Positions 24,107 through 35,137 of a stretch of DNA of 64,000 bases are shown one piece after another. The stretch's first letter is position 1; every line of letters starts with the position of its first letter. The position numbers and the translations under genes are program-made. Location of the stretch: NCBI GenBank assembly GCA_963556145.1, contig OY744461.1, positions 4,650,001 to 4,714,000 on the forward strand, written 5' to 3'. Source of the stretch: Hygrocybe punicea (taxonomy: Eukaryota > Basidiomycota > Agaricomycetes > Agaricales > Hygrophoraceae). The notes under the pieces were generated by a model. That model was not told the DNA's origin and made no database searches. It worked only from the letters and a program-made list of their open reading frames with translations.

Positions 24107-25001
24107 TGTAGAGGGTCGACATCCCTCTGAGTCCGTATCATCGATATATCACGAATCCGGACCAACCTGATGCCGCCATTCGACTTGCATTCGAACCCGA
24201 CGTAACCCAACGTGATGTGACCTGACGTGACCCGACGTGACCGACGTAACCCGACACATGCCGCTTTGTGATGGCCGCTTTTGGGCTAAATCCGGCAGCC
24301 TCAAACGCCTCAGAGTTCCAATTCCAGGAGATGGATCTCTTCAGACTCAATCCCCGACTTCGGATTTACCTTATTTATGCATCCCCTCGTCCTTTCGGAG
24401 ATATGTAGGACTTTCTAGATCTTTTCCTTGCATATTCGTTTTCCCCTCCATTTCCTGTCTTCGTTGCTTTGCAACCCCCCTTTCCACATCCCCATTCCAA
24501 CCTTTCTTTGTAGCTTACCATCGGCCGAAGTAGACATGTCCGAAAGTAGATTACTGTTTCCTGTACTATAAAAACGGTCCCCGACGACCGTACAAAAAAA
24601 GATACCATTAGTCCCTGTTTCCCTCATAGTCAGAACCATTTTAATCCCTTCAAACGCTCGTCCATGTAGACCCTTAGCTTTTTATAGTCCACTTCGTCGT
24701 TTTTATCGTTGTTCCCATATATTCGTCCATTGTTTCTGACCCGACCCAACCCAACCCACCATACCCGACATCGTCGGCATCGTCGGGTTCTTCATTATTT
24801 GTCCATTTTCACTCCGTTCATCACCGGATTGATCGTTATTAGTCCAGTTTTACGCGGCGGCTTTACTTTTACTAACAATCCCTTTCTTTTACTACTATTC
24901 CCGACACTGACTTATCCAGTCACTTCTACGCTGACACCCCTCTGGTTAGGATTATATATTTCTTTATATAGTTCCGAAGCCACCAAGAACCCACATCTAC
25001 A
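24107..25001. repeat. Solo LTR inserted in an R2 copy
   Basis: An 895-bp segment begins TGTAGAGGGTCGAC and ends ACATCTACA (TG to CA) and splits an R2 copy: AATCCCGT on the left joins CGGGATCTAAAG on the right, contiguous in the R2 copy at 21970-21995. CCGT repeats at both junctions (24103-24106, 25002-25005); a fifth base differs. Base composition is richer in GC than its surroundings, and a CTATAAAAACGG promoter-like box lies near 24576. The parent retrotransposon is not in the window. Confidence 0.7.
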
Positions 25002-25012
25002 CCGTGAAGCAC

Positions 25013-25780
25013 GGGATCTAAAGTGCTAGGAAGAAGGGATTGGAGAGTTTTTCTATTGAATTTTTATGTGGAATAAGTGCTGAAGGGGGCTGAGACCTCG
25101 CTACACTTGGTCCCGCCCCCTCAACTATTAGGTGTCAGTAATTAATGGTAATAGGCAGTAAAGGAAGAATTGTGAATTTTTATTCGGTGTTAATTGAACA
25201 TATAATAATCAAGATAGGTGCAGAGAATATTTTTTGGGATTTGTATGTGGAATATGTCCTGAAGGGGGTGGGGCCAAGCATAGCGAGGTCTCAGCCCTCT
25301 TGGATATTTCATATTAAATGTTTTAGATGTGTGGAGAATATCTTTACAAATTTTTAGGTGGAATATATGATAAAAATAAGGACTGACAGGGGTTTACCCC
25401 TGCATTACGCCAGGGGTTTTCCAACCCTTCAAGGGTTTAATGAATTGCTCAATATAGAATGTATATTTTGACACAAACTTTATGGAGATCCCATCAAGGA
25501 CAGGATCTAAAGTCATAAAAAGAAAGGACTGCTGAGATGTTTTTGGAAATTTTATGTGGAATATATTGTGATTCATGGAGGGGGCTGAGACCTCGCTACA
25601 CTCGGCCCCGCCCCCTCAACTATAAGGTGTCAATAATTCATAGTAATGGGTAGTAAAGGAAGAATTGTGAATTTTTATACATTTGGTGCATTGCAGAGAA
25701 TATTCTTAGGTGGAATATATCACAAAGGAGGCTCAGACCTCACTTCAATTGGCCCCACCTGGAATATTTTGTATTAAAAG
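25013..25780. repeat. Dispersed repeat R2, further copies in both orientations
   Basis: Contains GGGGCTGAGACCTCGCTACAC at 25086 and again at about 25580. An inverted counterpart (TAGCGAGGTCTCAGCCC) lies at 25277. AACTATTAGGTGTCA and GTAAAGGAAGAATTGTGAATTTTTAT blocks are duplicated. No gene. Confidence 0.6.
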
Positions 25781-25859
25781 TCATAGATGTACAAATAATC
25801 ATAGTAAAGGAAGGATCAAGAATGTTTGTCTTGAGTGTCAAAACATTTTAGTCACATTT

Positions 25860-26215
25860 TGGTGTTTCAAATGACTTGCATGGTCCCCATTACAATGCCT
25901 TTTGTGCCACTGATGTTGGTTCGCTACACTCACTGACACCTGCAGCACCCCGTCTTAATTTACCTTATATTCAATGCTTTCTGTGCCAGTGATGTTTGAG
26001 TGTACTTGTGGAACCCCAACTCCATGTCACAATGTGTTTTGTGGCACTTATGTGGCACCCCATCTTAAGTTACTCACCTTGTCCCTATCACAATGCTTTT
26101 TGTGCCACTGATGTTTGTTTGCTGCGCTTACAAACATCTGTAGCACCCCATCTTAATTTACTCATCCACCACTCATGTTTGTTTGCTGCACTGACAACAC
26201 CTACAGTACCTTTCT
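25860..26215. repeat. Minisatellite, units of roughly 75-110 bp
   Basis: Four diverged units, each with CAATGCTTTTTGTGCCACTGATGTT(TG) and a following AGCACCCCATCTTAATTTAC block. No supported gene. Confidence 0.55.
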
Positions 26216-26389
26216 GTATACAAATGTCATTATGTTATAGTTGTCATTAGGCTTGATCTCATACTTGGGTTTTCATACCAATATGCTGCAGTTCATTTAT
26301 TGCTCAGTAGTTATCATTTTATTGTTGTTATTATTTATTTATTTATTGAATTATTATAATAAAAATGTCAAATATTATACAAACTGCTA

Positions 26390-27180
26390 CAATACAGCAC
26401 TGCAGAGCTCAGAGGGGTCAAGGCCATGGCAGGAGAGTGAGTTGGAGATGAATGGGGGCTACAGGAAGGGGCTGGAGAGGGGGAAAAGGTAGGGAGGTGG
26501 AGGGAGGGGCCAGAACAGGCCAGGAAGGGAGGGGGAGCAGAGGGGAGGGTGGAGAATGGGTGGAGGGAGTGTAGGAGGGATGAAGGGATGTGGGGAAGAG
26601 CTGGATGGGGTGAGGGGAGGGCAGAGAGTGGGGGTGAAGCCTGGCTGATCACTCCATGTCAATTTACCTCCAATACAGTCAACAAAACTGAAAACTCACC
26701 TGCCCTCAGAACCCTCCCTGGTGCTCAGAAGCAGCCAAATCGCGTCCATGTTGATCTAGGTATTGGTGGGGTTGTGAGTGAGGATTGAGGGCCAAATAAG
26801 AGCCAAAAACTTACCTGGTGGGGCTTGGTGGTTCATAGAGGGACATGAGAAAGTTGTGGGGCAGCAGGGGCAGCAGGAAGCTGGCAGGAGAGTCAGGAAT
26901 GGAGGGGATAGGATGTTGATGAGCAGAAGGTTTTGAGTTCAGCTGAGTGTGAACGCTCTGGCTGTGGATTTCGAACTGAGTCCAAATTTCAGCCACAACT
27001 CCGGACCGCCTTCACTTTCCTGACATTCTGCAGGCTCACACACACCACATGGGGACTCCTTTTGGTGGGACAAAATGTTGCATATATGGTGTAGAATACG
27101 CATGTAATTTACCGAAGATTCGCATGCCCCATTCCAGCCGCGGCACCCCAAACAGTGTCTTTTCCCCCCTCTGCTCAGTC
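26390..27180 (-). pseudogene. Unknown spliced coding repeat, copy B
   Basis: Diverged duplicate of copy A: SHQKESPCGVCEPAECQ and EGGPELWLKF are retained, followed by a stop where copy A has arginine. The GGCAG|GTGAGT donor near 26697-26705 and the purine-rich downstream block (26400-26640) also match copy A's 23040-23280. Presence of two copies suggests a dispersed element with a coding segment rather than a host gene. Confidence 0.35.
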
Positions 27181-27329
27181 TCAGACAACCAACTGGCAAC
27201 CAGGCTTGCCAAGCAAATGTCACCAGGCCTCTCCCTTGGGAGGCTGTTGCTTCGTTTCGCTCAGCAACTCCGCAAAATTTATGTAAGCTTCCTCATCCAT
27301 CAGGCACGTGACAACCCTCAACCTAACTA

Positions 27330-27493
27330 TAGAATTAGCAGTAGAATCATATCATTTGCCCAAAAAGATTTTCTCCATAGACAATCAAAGAACATTAATT
27401 AATCAATTACTTACTTAATTAATTGATTATGAACCATCACTGAACCAGGTCTGATAAAGAACAAGTCTTTTAATAAATTATAAGAACTTGTAA
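27330..27493. repeat. Dispersed repeat R1, short terminal fragment
   Basis: Only the last ~160 bp of R1: GTAGAATCATATC, TTAATTAATT, GAACCAGGTCTGATAAAG and the hairpin ending AGAACTTGTAAC. Confidence 0.7.
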
Positions 27494-27920
27494 CTTAGTA
27501 TATATTGGACAAATTATATTATTTTTATTACTAGCACTCAGCAACAGAATGTACTATAATTTTTTCTATCAATTCTGCTCAAAACTGGAGGAGTTAAATT
27601 GAAACATTGAAAACATCAAATTTTGTGATTATTTCACATGTGTTGATGTAACTGCAAAGAGCAATAAAATGGATTGGCTAAAATTATTCTACTTAGTTAT
27701 ATCTTTATAAGGGAAGTGGTGTGTGGGAAGTTGGGTGCATCCTGACCAAATAGGACAATCCAAAAATATCTGTAGTAGAAGTAATAACCTATAAATTATC
27801 AGAGGAGACAGTTGAGGATTTTTTGCCATCTTATAATATTGAGATATCGACTCAAATATTTTTGTTGTTGTTATAAGTCTGAAAATGTTGTAAACAATAA
27901 GGTTATCTAAAAGTGGTATC

Positions 27921-28049
27921 CACACCAAAGATAGTGCAGGCAGAATTTCAAACTATTTGGTCTCCAGATATTCAGGCACAAAGCCATGTACCTGAATAGC
28001 TGGAGACTGAACAATCTAAAATTTTGCCTGCACTATCTTTGGTGTGACA
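27921..28049. mobile_element. 129-bp hairpin MITE in the left arm of IR-3
   Basis: CACACCAAAGATAGTGCAGG on the left is matched by its complement at 28022-28049. The matching right arm of IR-3 (around 34795-34830) lacks this segment, giving an empty site. Confidence 0.75.
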
Positions 28050-28129
28050 GGGCATTCAGCAAGATATTACCAACTGAGATGGGATGCCTGAAAATGAGAT
28101 CACCCAACTAACTTGGGGATAGCTGAATC

Positions 28130-28690
28130 AGGCTGAGATATATCCTGACCCAACCGATATGGTTCAGGCTGATTTTCTCAGGATATATCCTGGCCCAACT
28201 GACATGGTCTAGGCTGAGGTTCTCAGGATATATCCTGGTCCAACTGACATGGTTCAGGCTGATTTTCTCAGGATATATCCTGGCCCAACTGACATGGTTC
28301 AGGCTGATTTTCTTAGGATATATCCTAACCCAACTGACATGGTCTAGGCTGATTTTCTCAGGATATATCCTGGCCCAACTGACATGGTCTAGGCTGAGGT
28401 TCTCAGGATATATCCTGGTCCAACTGACATGGTTCAGGCTGAATTTCTCAGGATATATCCTGACCCAACTGGGATAGTCTAGGCTGATTTTCTCAGGATA
28501 TATCCTGGCTCAACTGACATGGTTCAGGCTGATTTGATCTAGGCTGATCTTCTCAGGATATATCCTGACCCACCTGGGATGATCTAGGCTGATTTCCCAG
28601 GATAACTTCAGGCCCCACCAGGATGGCCTAGGCTGATGTTATCAGCATATCTCCTGCACCCACTATTTTCTAGGCTGATGCACCTCCACA
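28130..28690. repeat. IR-3 left array of AGGATATATCCT units (~45 bp)
   Basis: About ten units, each with the perfect 12-bp palindrome AGGATATATCCT followed by GGCCCAACTGACATGG and a TAGGCTGATTTTCTC spacer. Units diverge by a few bases; the spacers are also repeated. Confidence 0.88.
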
Positions 28691-29935
28691 AATGCAAAAT
28701 TTCTGGTGAAGATTATCGTTTGGTTTATATAATTAATTCACTATTTATTTTCTGCTATTTACAGATTTATATTAATCAAAAAAGATAATACCACTGTGTA
28801 TTCTTTACAAAGTATCATATACTTCAACATACAATTTATAAGTTCCATATTTCATGTTTCTATTCTCATTACATTCACAGAATGATAGAACCCCTATTTC
28901 TGTTCATCACTTGTAGAGAAATCATTGCTATTTGCAGTTATTTTGGCACATGTAATATAATCACAAATTTATGATGTTTTCAACATTACAATTTTAACTC
29001 ATTTGGGTTTGGGCAGGATCAGGTGATTAGATAGGCAAAATTGTAGTACATTCTGATTCCTAGCTGCTAGTAATACAAATGAAATAATTTGTTTGATATA
29101 TACTCAGTTTGGCTTATAAATGACTCTACTCAACATGTGGATTTTTATGCATTTGTTATTGCTCTACAAGTGAGCCAATCTAATCATCTGATTCTGCTGA
29201 AAACTGAAGGAGTTAAATTTTGATGTTTTCAACATCAAAATCTTGTGATTATTTCACATGTGCCAAAATACCTGCAAATAGCAATAAATATGTATGCCTT
29301 GTCATTTCTTTTTTGATGGCCCTTCTCATTTGCCTCTTCTTAATCCATATGCATTTTAGACTCCTTTCTAATTTCTGATATTAGTGTTTTTATTGACCAT
29401 ATCCACCAATAATCACTTATAATTTTTCAGCAGATAGAATTTTCTGAAACACTGACTTTACCTCTAGCTGAACTTTTATCCATTTTTCATGTGCTGCCTT
29501 CCCATGAATTTGAATTCCCCATTCCTTCAATCCCAGTACAAGTAGAACAATTTTAACAAGTCCACCTTTGCACCATTCTTTTTCCAAAACAATATTAGCA
29601 GTTTGTGGTAGGAACATATTTGTTGTAGTGGCCTCGAGAATTGTCTGAATTTCCTCAGTAGCTCAGGCAATTGTTCAGTATATGGTAGACTAGAGGGTAA
29701 GAGTGGGTAAGAGCTTGAATGAACTTCAGAAAGTTGAAACAGAGTTTGTGCAAGATTGCTAGTGTAGTAACTCAGACTTGGAGTAAACTCATAAGTGAAT
29801 TCTCACGTCAAAAATCACATGTTTAAGGTCATGTGATTGGGAATTAGCCACGTCAAAAATCACACGTTTAAGATCATGTGATTGTTCAGTTTCAATCAAA
29901 AGCCCCGAAACCTTCGTGTTTGGCCCCCAGTGCTC
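28691..29935. other. IR-3 left AT-rich belt, no gene
   Basis: AT-rich sequence with scattered repeats; two related blocks mention TGATTATTTCACATGTGCCAAAATA (29247-29272 region) and similar upstream. A duplicated segment GTCAAAAATCACATGTTTAAGGTCATGTGATTG occurs twice at 29809-29885. I see no supported ORF. Confidence 0.5.
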
Positions 29936-30429
29936 TTTAGGGCGTGAGTGGGGCTGTCGTCGTCATGGTTGGGCGTTGGCCGCCCTGTTGGGCGTGGTGG
30001 GGCCATCATCAGCATTGTTGGGCATTGGCCGCCCTGTTGGCATTGGCGGGGCCATCGTCGTCATCGTTGGGCTCCGTGGTCCTCGTCGTCCCGTTCTGCC
30101 GTCCTGGTCATCCTCGTTTCCGTCATCCCCGTCCCCGTGCCTGTGCCCACTGTCCCCGTCTTCATTGCCCCTGCCCGTTGTCGTGGTTCCCGGTTCCCGT
30201 CATCGTATTCCCCTTTTGCACCATTGTCGCGTTCATTCGTTTACCCTGTCGTCCACATCCCAGTCGTCCTGTGTCGTCCTGTGTCTGCCATCTCCTTGTC
30301 GCCCGCATCCATGTCGACTTGTTGCTGTTGCCTTGTTCACGTTCGTTTGGCACGAGGGTGCGGGAAAAAAACCCTACAAGTGTTTAAATAATCAGTAGAA
30401 TAAATGAACAAGATAAATAGAATACTTAC

Positions 30430-30553
30430 CTGGGGTGCTCTGGCATCCACACCCGTTGTCGTGTCGTTGTTGAAAACGACAAGTGTTGTTGAACTCGCGT
30501 GTGAGAATTTCAACCGGAATTTGCCGATATCCAAAACGGGGTTGAGTTGCCAT
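30430..30553 (-). CDS. IR-3 left unit, exon 1
   Basis: Mirror of 31374-31497. ATG at 30553 opens MATQPRFGYRQIPVEILTRE, then CRFQQR and NGCGCQSTP, ending in phase 1 at a CCCAG|GTAAGT donor (30429 downward). The intron ends in ACACTTGTAG near 30375. The frame is intact in both arms, so the arms were copied or are kept identical. Function unknown. Confidence 0.5.
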
Positions 30554-30970
30554 ATAGGGAAGAGTGGCTGGATTTTCTTATTATTATTATATATACTACA
30601 ACACCTCAATGGCCAGGGCAAGACCCTGAAGAGATGTAGGTATGATATACCTACCCCGAGAGGAGTTTTTGTATTTTATTTCATTTTATATTGGGAGATA
30701 TTCACAATGCATTTTATGCCTCTGCCAAAATTGGACCCTTAAACAGCTAACTTTGCGAGTACACGTCTGAAAAATCCAAAATTAATTCTAGGAGTACTAA
30801 GGAAGGTGTACATTGTGTTCCAGACAAGTGTCTGGTAGTTGGTGTGGCAGGGAATGTGTTGGAGCCAAAATGTGATGAACTTGTCACTCACCTTCCATTC
30901 ATGATTGTGTCTGCTTATACAGACTTTTGATTGTCCGCAAAGCTCCAAATCAATTTTGGCTACAACACAT

Positions 30971-31070
30971 NNNNNNNNNNNNNNNNNNNNNNNNNNNNNN
31001 NNNNNNNNNNNNNNNNNNNNNNNNNNNNNNNNNNNNNNNNNNNNNNNNNNNNNNNNNNNNNNNNNNNNNN
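30971..31070. other. Assembly gap (100 N) at the axis of the IR-3 palindrome
   Basis: Exactly 100 N. The left edge ends TGGCTACAACACAT and the right begins CATTCCTTGCCACACC. In IR-1 the equivalent core reads TGGCTACAACACATTCCTGG without interruption, so the two edges probably overlap by CAT and the gap may have zero or negative true length. Confidence 0.85.
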
Positions 31071-31373
31071 CATTCCTTGCCACACCAACTACCAGGCACT
31101 TGTCTGGAACACAATGTACACCTTCCTTAGTACTCCTAGAATTAATTTTGGATTTTTCAGATGTGTACTCACAAAGTTAGCTGTTTAAGGGTCCAATTTT
31201 GGCAGAGGCATAAAATGCATTGTGAATATCTCCCAATATAAAATAAAATAAAATACAAAAACTCCTCTCGGGGTAGGTATATCATACCTACATCTCTTCA
31301 GGGTCTTGCCCTGGCCATTGAGGTGTTGTAGTATATATAATAATAATAAGAAAATCCAGCCACTCTTCCCTAT

Positions 31374-31687
31374 ATGGCAACTCAACCCCGTTTTGGATAT
31401 CGGCAAATTCCGGTTGAAATTCTCACACGCGAGTTCAACAACACTTGTCGTTTTCAACAACGACACGACAACGGGTGTGGATGCCAGAGCACCCCAGGTA
31501 AGTATTCTATTTATCTTGTTCATTTATTCTACTGATTATTTAAACACTTGTAGGGTTTTTTTTCCCGCACCCTCGTGCCAAACGAACGCGAACAAGGCAA
31601 CAGCAACAAGTCGACATGGATGCGGGCGACAAGGAGATGGCAGACACAGGACGACACAGGACGACTGGGATGTGGACGACAGGGTAA
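31374..31687 (+). CDS. IR-3 right unit: two-exon ORF (31374-31497, 31554-31687)
   Basis: Exon 1 encodes 41 residues starting MATQPRFGYRQIPV with CRFQQRHDNGCGC. The donor is GTAAGT; the 56-bp intron (31498-31553) has an ACTGATTATT branch-like site and ends CTTGTAG. Phase-1 joining gives GFFFPHPRAKRTRTRQQQQ and an open frame to TAA near 31687, total about 85 residues. Exon 1 is related to the IR-1 and IR-2 exons: MAT, R-x-G, Q-x-P-V, C-x-FQQR, NG-x-x-C. Beyond the stop the acidic triplet sequence stays open in another frame, so a longer alternative product is possible. Short, basic, Cys-containing; no recognised family. Confidence 0.5.
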
Positions 31688-32186
31688 ACGAATGAACGCG
31701 ACAATGGTGCAAAAGGGGAATACGATGACGGGAACCGGGAACCACGACAACGGGCAGGGGCAATGAAGACGAAGACAGCGGGCATGGGCAGCGGGCATGG
31801 GGACGGGGATGGGGACAACGGACAACGGAAACGAGGACGACGGGGATGGGGGAACGGGACCACGAGGACCACGGAGCCCGAGACAACAAGGATGACGGCA
31901 ACGGGGATGACGGCAATGGGGATGACGAGGATGACAGGGACGACGACGAGGATGACGACGAGCACAGCGAGCACGGGGACGGGGACAGGGGCAACGGACA
32001 ATGGGCAACGGGCAACGGAAACGACGAGGGAACGGGATGACGAGGACAACGAGACCAGGACAATGAGGACGACGGCAACAGGGACGACTAGGACGGAAAC
32101 GGCGAGGACGGGACGGCAAACAGGACAGCAACGACAACACGAATGGCACGGGGCCGACGGCCGTGGGCCACCACACGGGAACGGGG

Positions 32187-32230
<44 letters not shown>

Positions 32231-32510
32231 AACGAGGATGGGGATGACGAGGACGACGACAAGGACAGCGAGGACGGAAACGGGGATGGGGACAACAGGC
32301 AACAGAAACGAGGACGGCCGGGACGAGGGAACGGGATGACGACAATGGAGACCGCGACAACGAGGATGACGACAATGGGGACGGCGAGGACGGAAATGGC
32401 AAGGGACAGCAAACGGGACAGCTATGGCAACATGAATGGGAACAGGGCCAGATGAGAACGACGACGATGACGGGGGTGACGAGGGTGACGTGGAGGGGCG
32501 TGGACATGTA
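31688..32510 (+). repeat. IR-3 right acidic triplet stretch
   Basis: GACGAC/GATGAC/ACAACG-rich, highly repetitive sequence encoding Asp/Asn/Gly/Glu-rich frames on plus and Arg/Ser/Val/Pro-rich frames on minus. It ends at TAGGTAACCCCGGTATGTAA (32510-32529), resembling donor sites that end the corresponding stretches in IR-1 and IR-2, followed by a pyrimidine-rich block (32535-32720). Confidence 0.65.
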
Positions 32511-32759
32511 GGTAACCCCGGTATGTAATTTTTTAGGTCCCCCCCGTTTCCCTCCCGTTTCCCTCCCCTTCCCCCCGTTTCCCTCTCCTCTGCCCCTTCT
32601 CCCCCTGCCTATCTCCTGCCCCCTGCCACCCCCTCCCATCCACCTCCTGCCCTTCTCCCCTTGCCCACCCCCTCCATTCCCCCTGGTCATTTCCCCTCTC
32701 CTCTTCTCTCCACCACCACCACCACCACCTCCCACTCATCCCCTGATAATATCATGTAG

Positions 32760-34100
32760 ATATGTATATAATTAAGCAAAATAATTATGTGATTTGCAAT
32801 GTCTATTTTAAGTAAGTTGCTAAATGTAAATAATTTTATTTAAAATTATGTTATAACATATGATATAATGATTTATTGGTATGATTACTTAGCAGATGCT
32901 GAGCAGGGTGAGACATCCCAGAAAAGGTTGTGGGGTGTCCCACAAGCTGACAGGGGTGTCCCAGATAAGCTGTGGGATGTCCCACAGGCTGGCTGGGAGC
33001 TGAGAGGGATGTCCCAGACAAGGCTGTGGGACATCCCATCCCGACTGTGGGACGTCCCACAAGCTGACAGCAATGTCCAAGAGAAGGCTGTGGGACATCC
33101 TACAAGCTCACAGGATATCCCAGAAGCTGAGAGGGATGTCCCAACCAAGCCTCTGTGAGATGTCCCCTTACTTTAAGCCCAAGTCCACTTTCCTCAAGAA
33201 GCACTCTAACCTTAACATAGATTGAAAATTAGATCTCTCCTCTGCATCTGCATCCCAGTCAGCCATTGTATGCACAGCCAATAATGTAATAACCACTGAT
33301 ATCCTGATCAAATCCTCTTCATAATACACTTGTTCAATTTTCAGCTCAGCCTCCTCTGCATATGTAGCCCCACTTCTCTTTGTTTATTATGCATGCTCTG
33401 CTCACTCACTCCCCTACAAGCTTCAGATTGCCACATGCACAAGGGATTGGTTTACTAGAAGCACACCCTCCTCTTTCCCATCTCATTACCCAAAATCTCC
33501 AGCCCTTTTCCTCTCCTACTCCTTCTGTCTTTATATGTGGAAACAACTGAAGGAGAATCAGCTCTGTGACTCTCAAAAGAATAAGCATGTACAATCTTAT
33601 ACTATGCTATCGCACCCATGGTACCTATAGTGGCCATGACAAGGCCTTGAAATTTACAACTAGATGCTATCATCATTCTGAGTTTTCTATTAAATACCTA
33701 TGGAAGGGGCATCTCAAATTCCCCCAGACACCTCCTCTGGTAGGGATGTCCCATGGGGCCACAACACCAAATGTCGTCCCATGGGCCATCCCATATACCG
33801 GACCAGGGACAACGGGATGTCCCAATGTATGGTCCCAGGGATGATGGTTTTGTCCCAGGGCTGCCCAGTACTTGTACCAACATGTAGATGGTTCAGTAAT
33901 AGGAGTGAGTTGAAACTAGTTGCCCAGGCTTGGGGGTAGCCTGAAGTGCATATGAACACTGCACTAACCATCATTGGCTGACAAAAAGAACCTCTCAAGA
34001 AACTCCAAGCTCATATGATTAGCTTTGAAAAGAAGCTATCTGCTCGCACATATTCTATTTTAGTCAATTGTGGGGGATGATCTATAGCAGGAGTACAATC
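32760..34100. repeat. IR-3 right AT belt and GGGATGTCCC arrays
   Basis: After an AT-rich belt, 32905-33165 holds about ten GGGATGTCCC/GGGACATCCC near-palindromes with AAGCTGNCAGG-type spacers; a smaller cluster lies at 33740-33860. The intervening 33170-33740 shows no supported gene. The motif class matches the other elements' arrays but is absent from the left half, so it may come from a separate insertion. Confidence 0.65.
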
Positions 34101-34164
34101 AGGATGGATAGTATTGGTCTGAACTTGACAGTCATGTTTGAATGTGCAACCAGTCTGAGTCGTA

Positions 34165-34745
34165 ATGGTTGGCCCAGGATATATCCTGACTCAATAAGCC
34201 TAGACCATCTCAGTTGAGCCAGGATATATCCTGAGAAATTCAGCCTGAACCATGTCAGTTGGGCCAGGATATATCCTGGGAACATCAGCCTGAACCATCC
34301 CAGTTGGGCCAGGATATATCCTGGCAGCACCAGCCTGGACCATCTCAGTTTGCCCAGGATATATCCTGGAAACATCAGCCTGAACCATCCCAGTTGGGCC
34401 AGGATATATCCTGAGAAAATCAGCCTAGACCATCCCAGTTGGGTCAGGATATATCCTGAGAAATTCAGCCTGAACCATGTCAGTTGGACCAGGATATATC
34501 CTGAGAACCTCAGCCTAGACCATGTCAGTTGGGCCAGGATATATCCTGAGAAAATCAGCCTAGACCATGTCAGTTGGGTTAGGATATATCCTGAGAAAAT
34601 CAGCCTGAGCCATGTCAGTTGGGTCAGGATATATCCTGATAGCATCAGCCTGAACCATGTCAGTTGGGCCAGGATATATCCTGAGAACCTCAGCCTAGAC
34701 CATGTCAGTTGGGCCAGGATATATCTCAGCCTGATTCAGCTATCC
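34165..34745. repeat. IR-3 right array of AGGATATATCCT units
   Basis: About thirteen ~45-bp units, inverted relative to 28130-28690. Because the unit length is divisible by three, both strands stay open (162 and 187 codons) as 15-residue repeats; these are repeat artefacts, not genes. Confidence 0.88.
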
Positions 34746-35137
34746 CCAAGTCAGTTGGGTGATCTCATTTTCAGGCATCCCATCTCAGTTGGTAATATCT
34801 TGCTGAATCTGGTGGGTGTGAATACTGCATTTAGATAACTTTACTTTTTACAACATTTTCAAGTTTGGACTTATGATAACAACAAAAATAATTTCAATAT
34901 TTGAGTGGATATCTCAATGTTATTTGATGGCAAAAAATCCTCATCTGTCTCCTGTGTATGTAGCATTTTCGTGTGACTAATTACCATAATTTCGTGGGGT
35001 TTTTGTTCCAGCTTATTTGAGGTTGGATTAGGATGTTATCTGTTGGGCTTGTTAGTTGATTGAAATTTACTAGCATAAGAACAAACAAATCTTGTTTAGA
35101 ATTCTCGTTTAGCAGCTGCGAATCCATGATCTACAAG

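Larger units (their letters stand above)
27800..34956. mobile_element. IR-3: 7.2-kb long-inverted-repeat element with palindromic core
   Basis: The outer arms pair 27803-28690 with 34150-34954 (ends AGGAGACAG, then GAGGATTTTTTGCC) and contain AGGATATATCCT arrays. The inner arms pair 29940-30970 with 31071-32100 and are nearly identical. From outside inward: TIR, array, AT-rich belt, acidic triplet stretch, intron, exon 1, core axis at about 31000. This is the plan of IR-1 and IR-2; core blocks such as TTTTGTATTTTATT and CTCTGCCAAAATTGGACCCTT are recognisably related to theirs. The right half also carries GGGATGTCCC arrays (32905-33165, 33740-33860) with no left counterpart. No transposase; no convincing target duplication. 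Confidence 0.75.

Noticed and set aside
28130..28690. Regularly spaced direct repeats resembling a CRISPR array
   Set aside because: The spacers are also repeated, units diverge gradually, the genome is eukaryotic and the array has an inverted partner at 34165-34745; it is a subterminal transposon array.
30971..31070. N run as a biological feature
   Set aside because: Exactly 100 N is an assembler placeholder.
31529..32735. 257-290 codon minus-strand Pro/Ser/Val frames in IR-3
   Set aside because: Antisense of the GAC/ACG triplet stretch, with no start or splice context.
34082..34838. Overlapping long ORFs on both strands with 15-residue repeats
   Set aside because: A 45-bp repeat unit keeps all three-phase frames open on both strands; no other coding sign.
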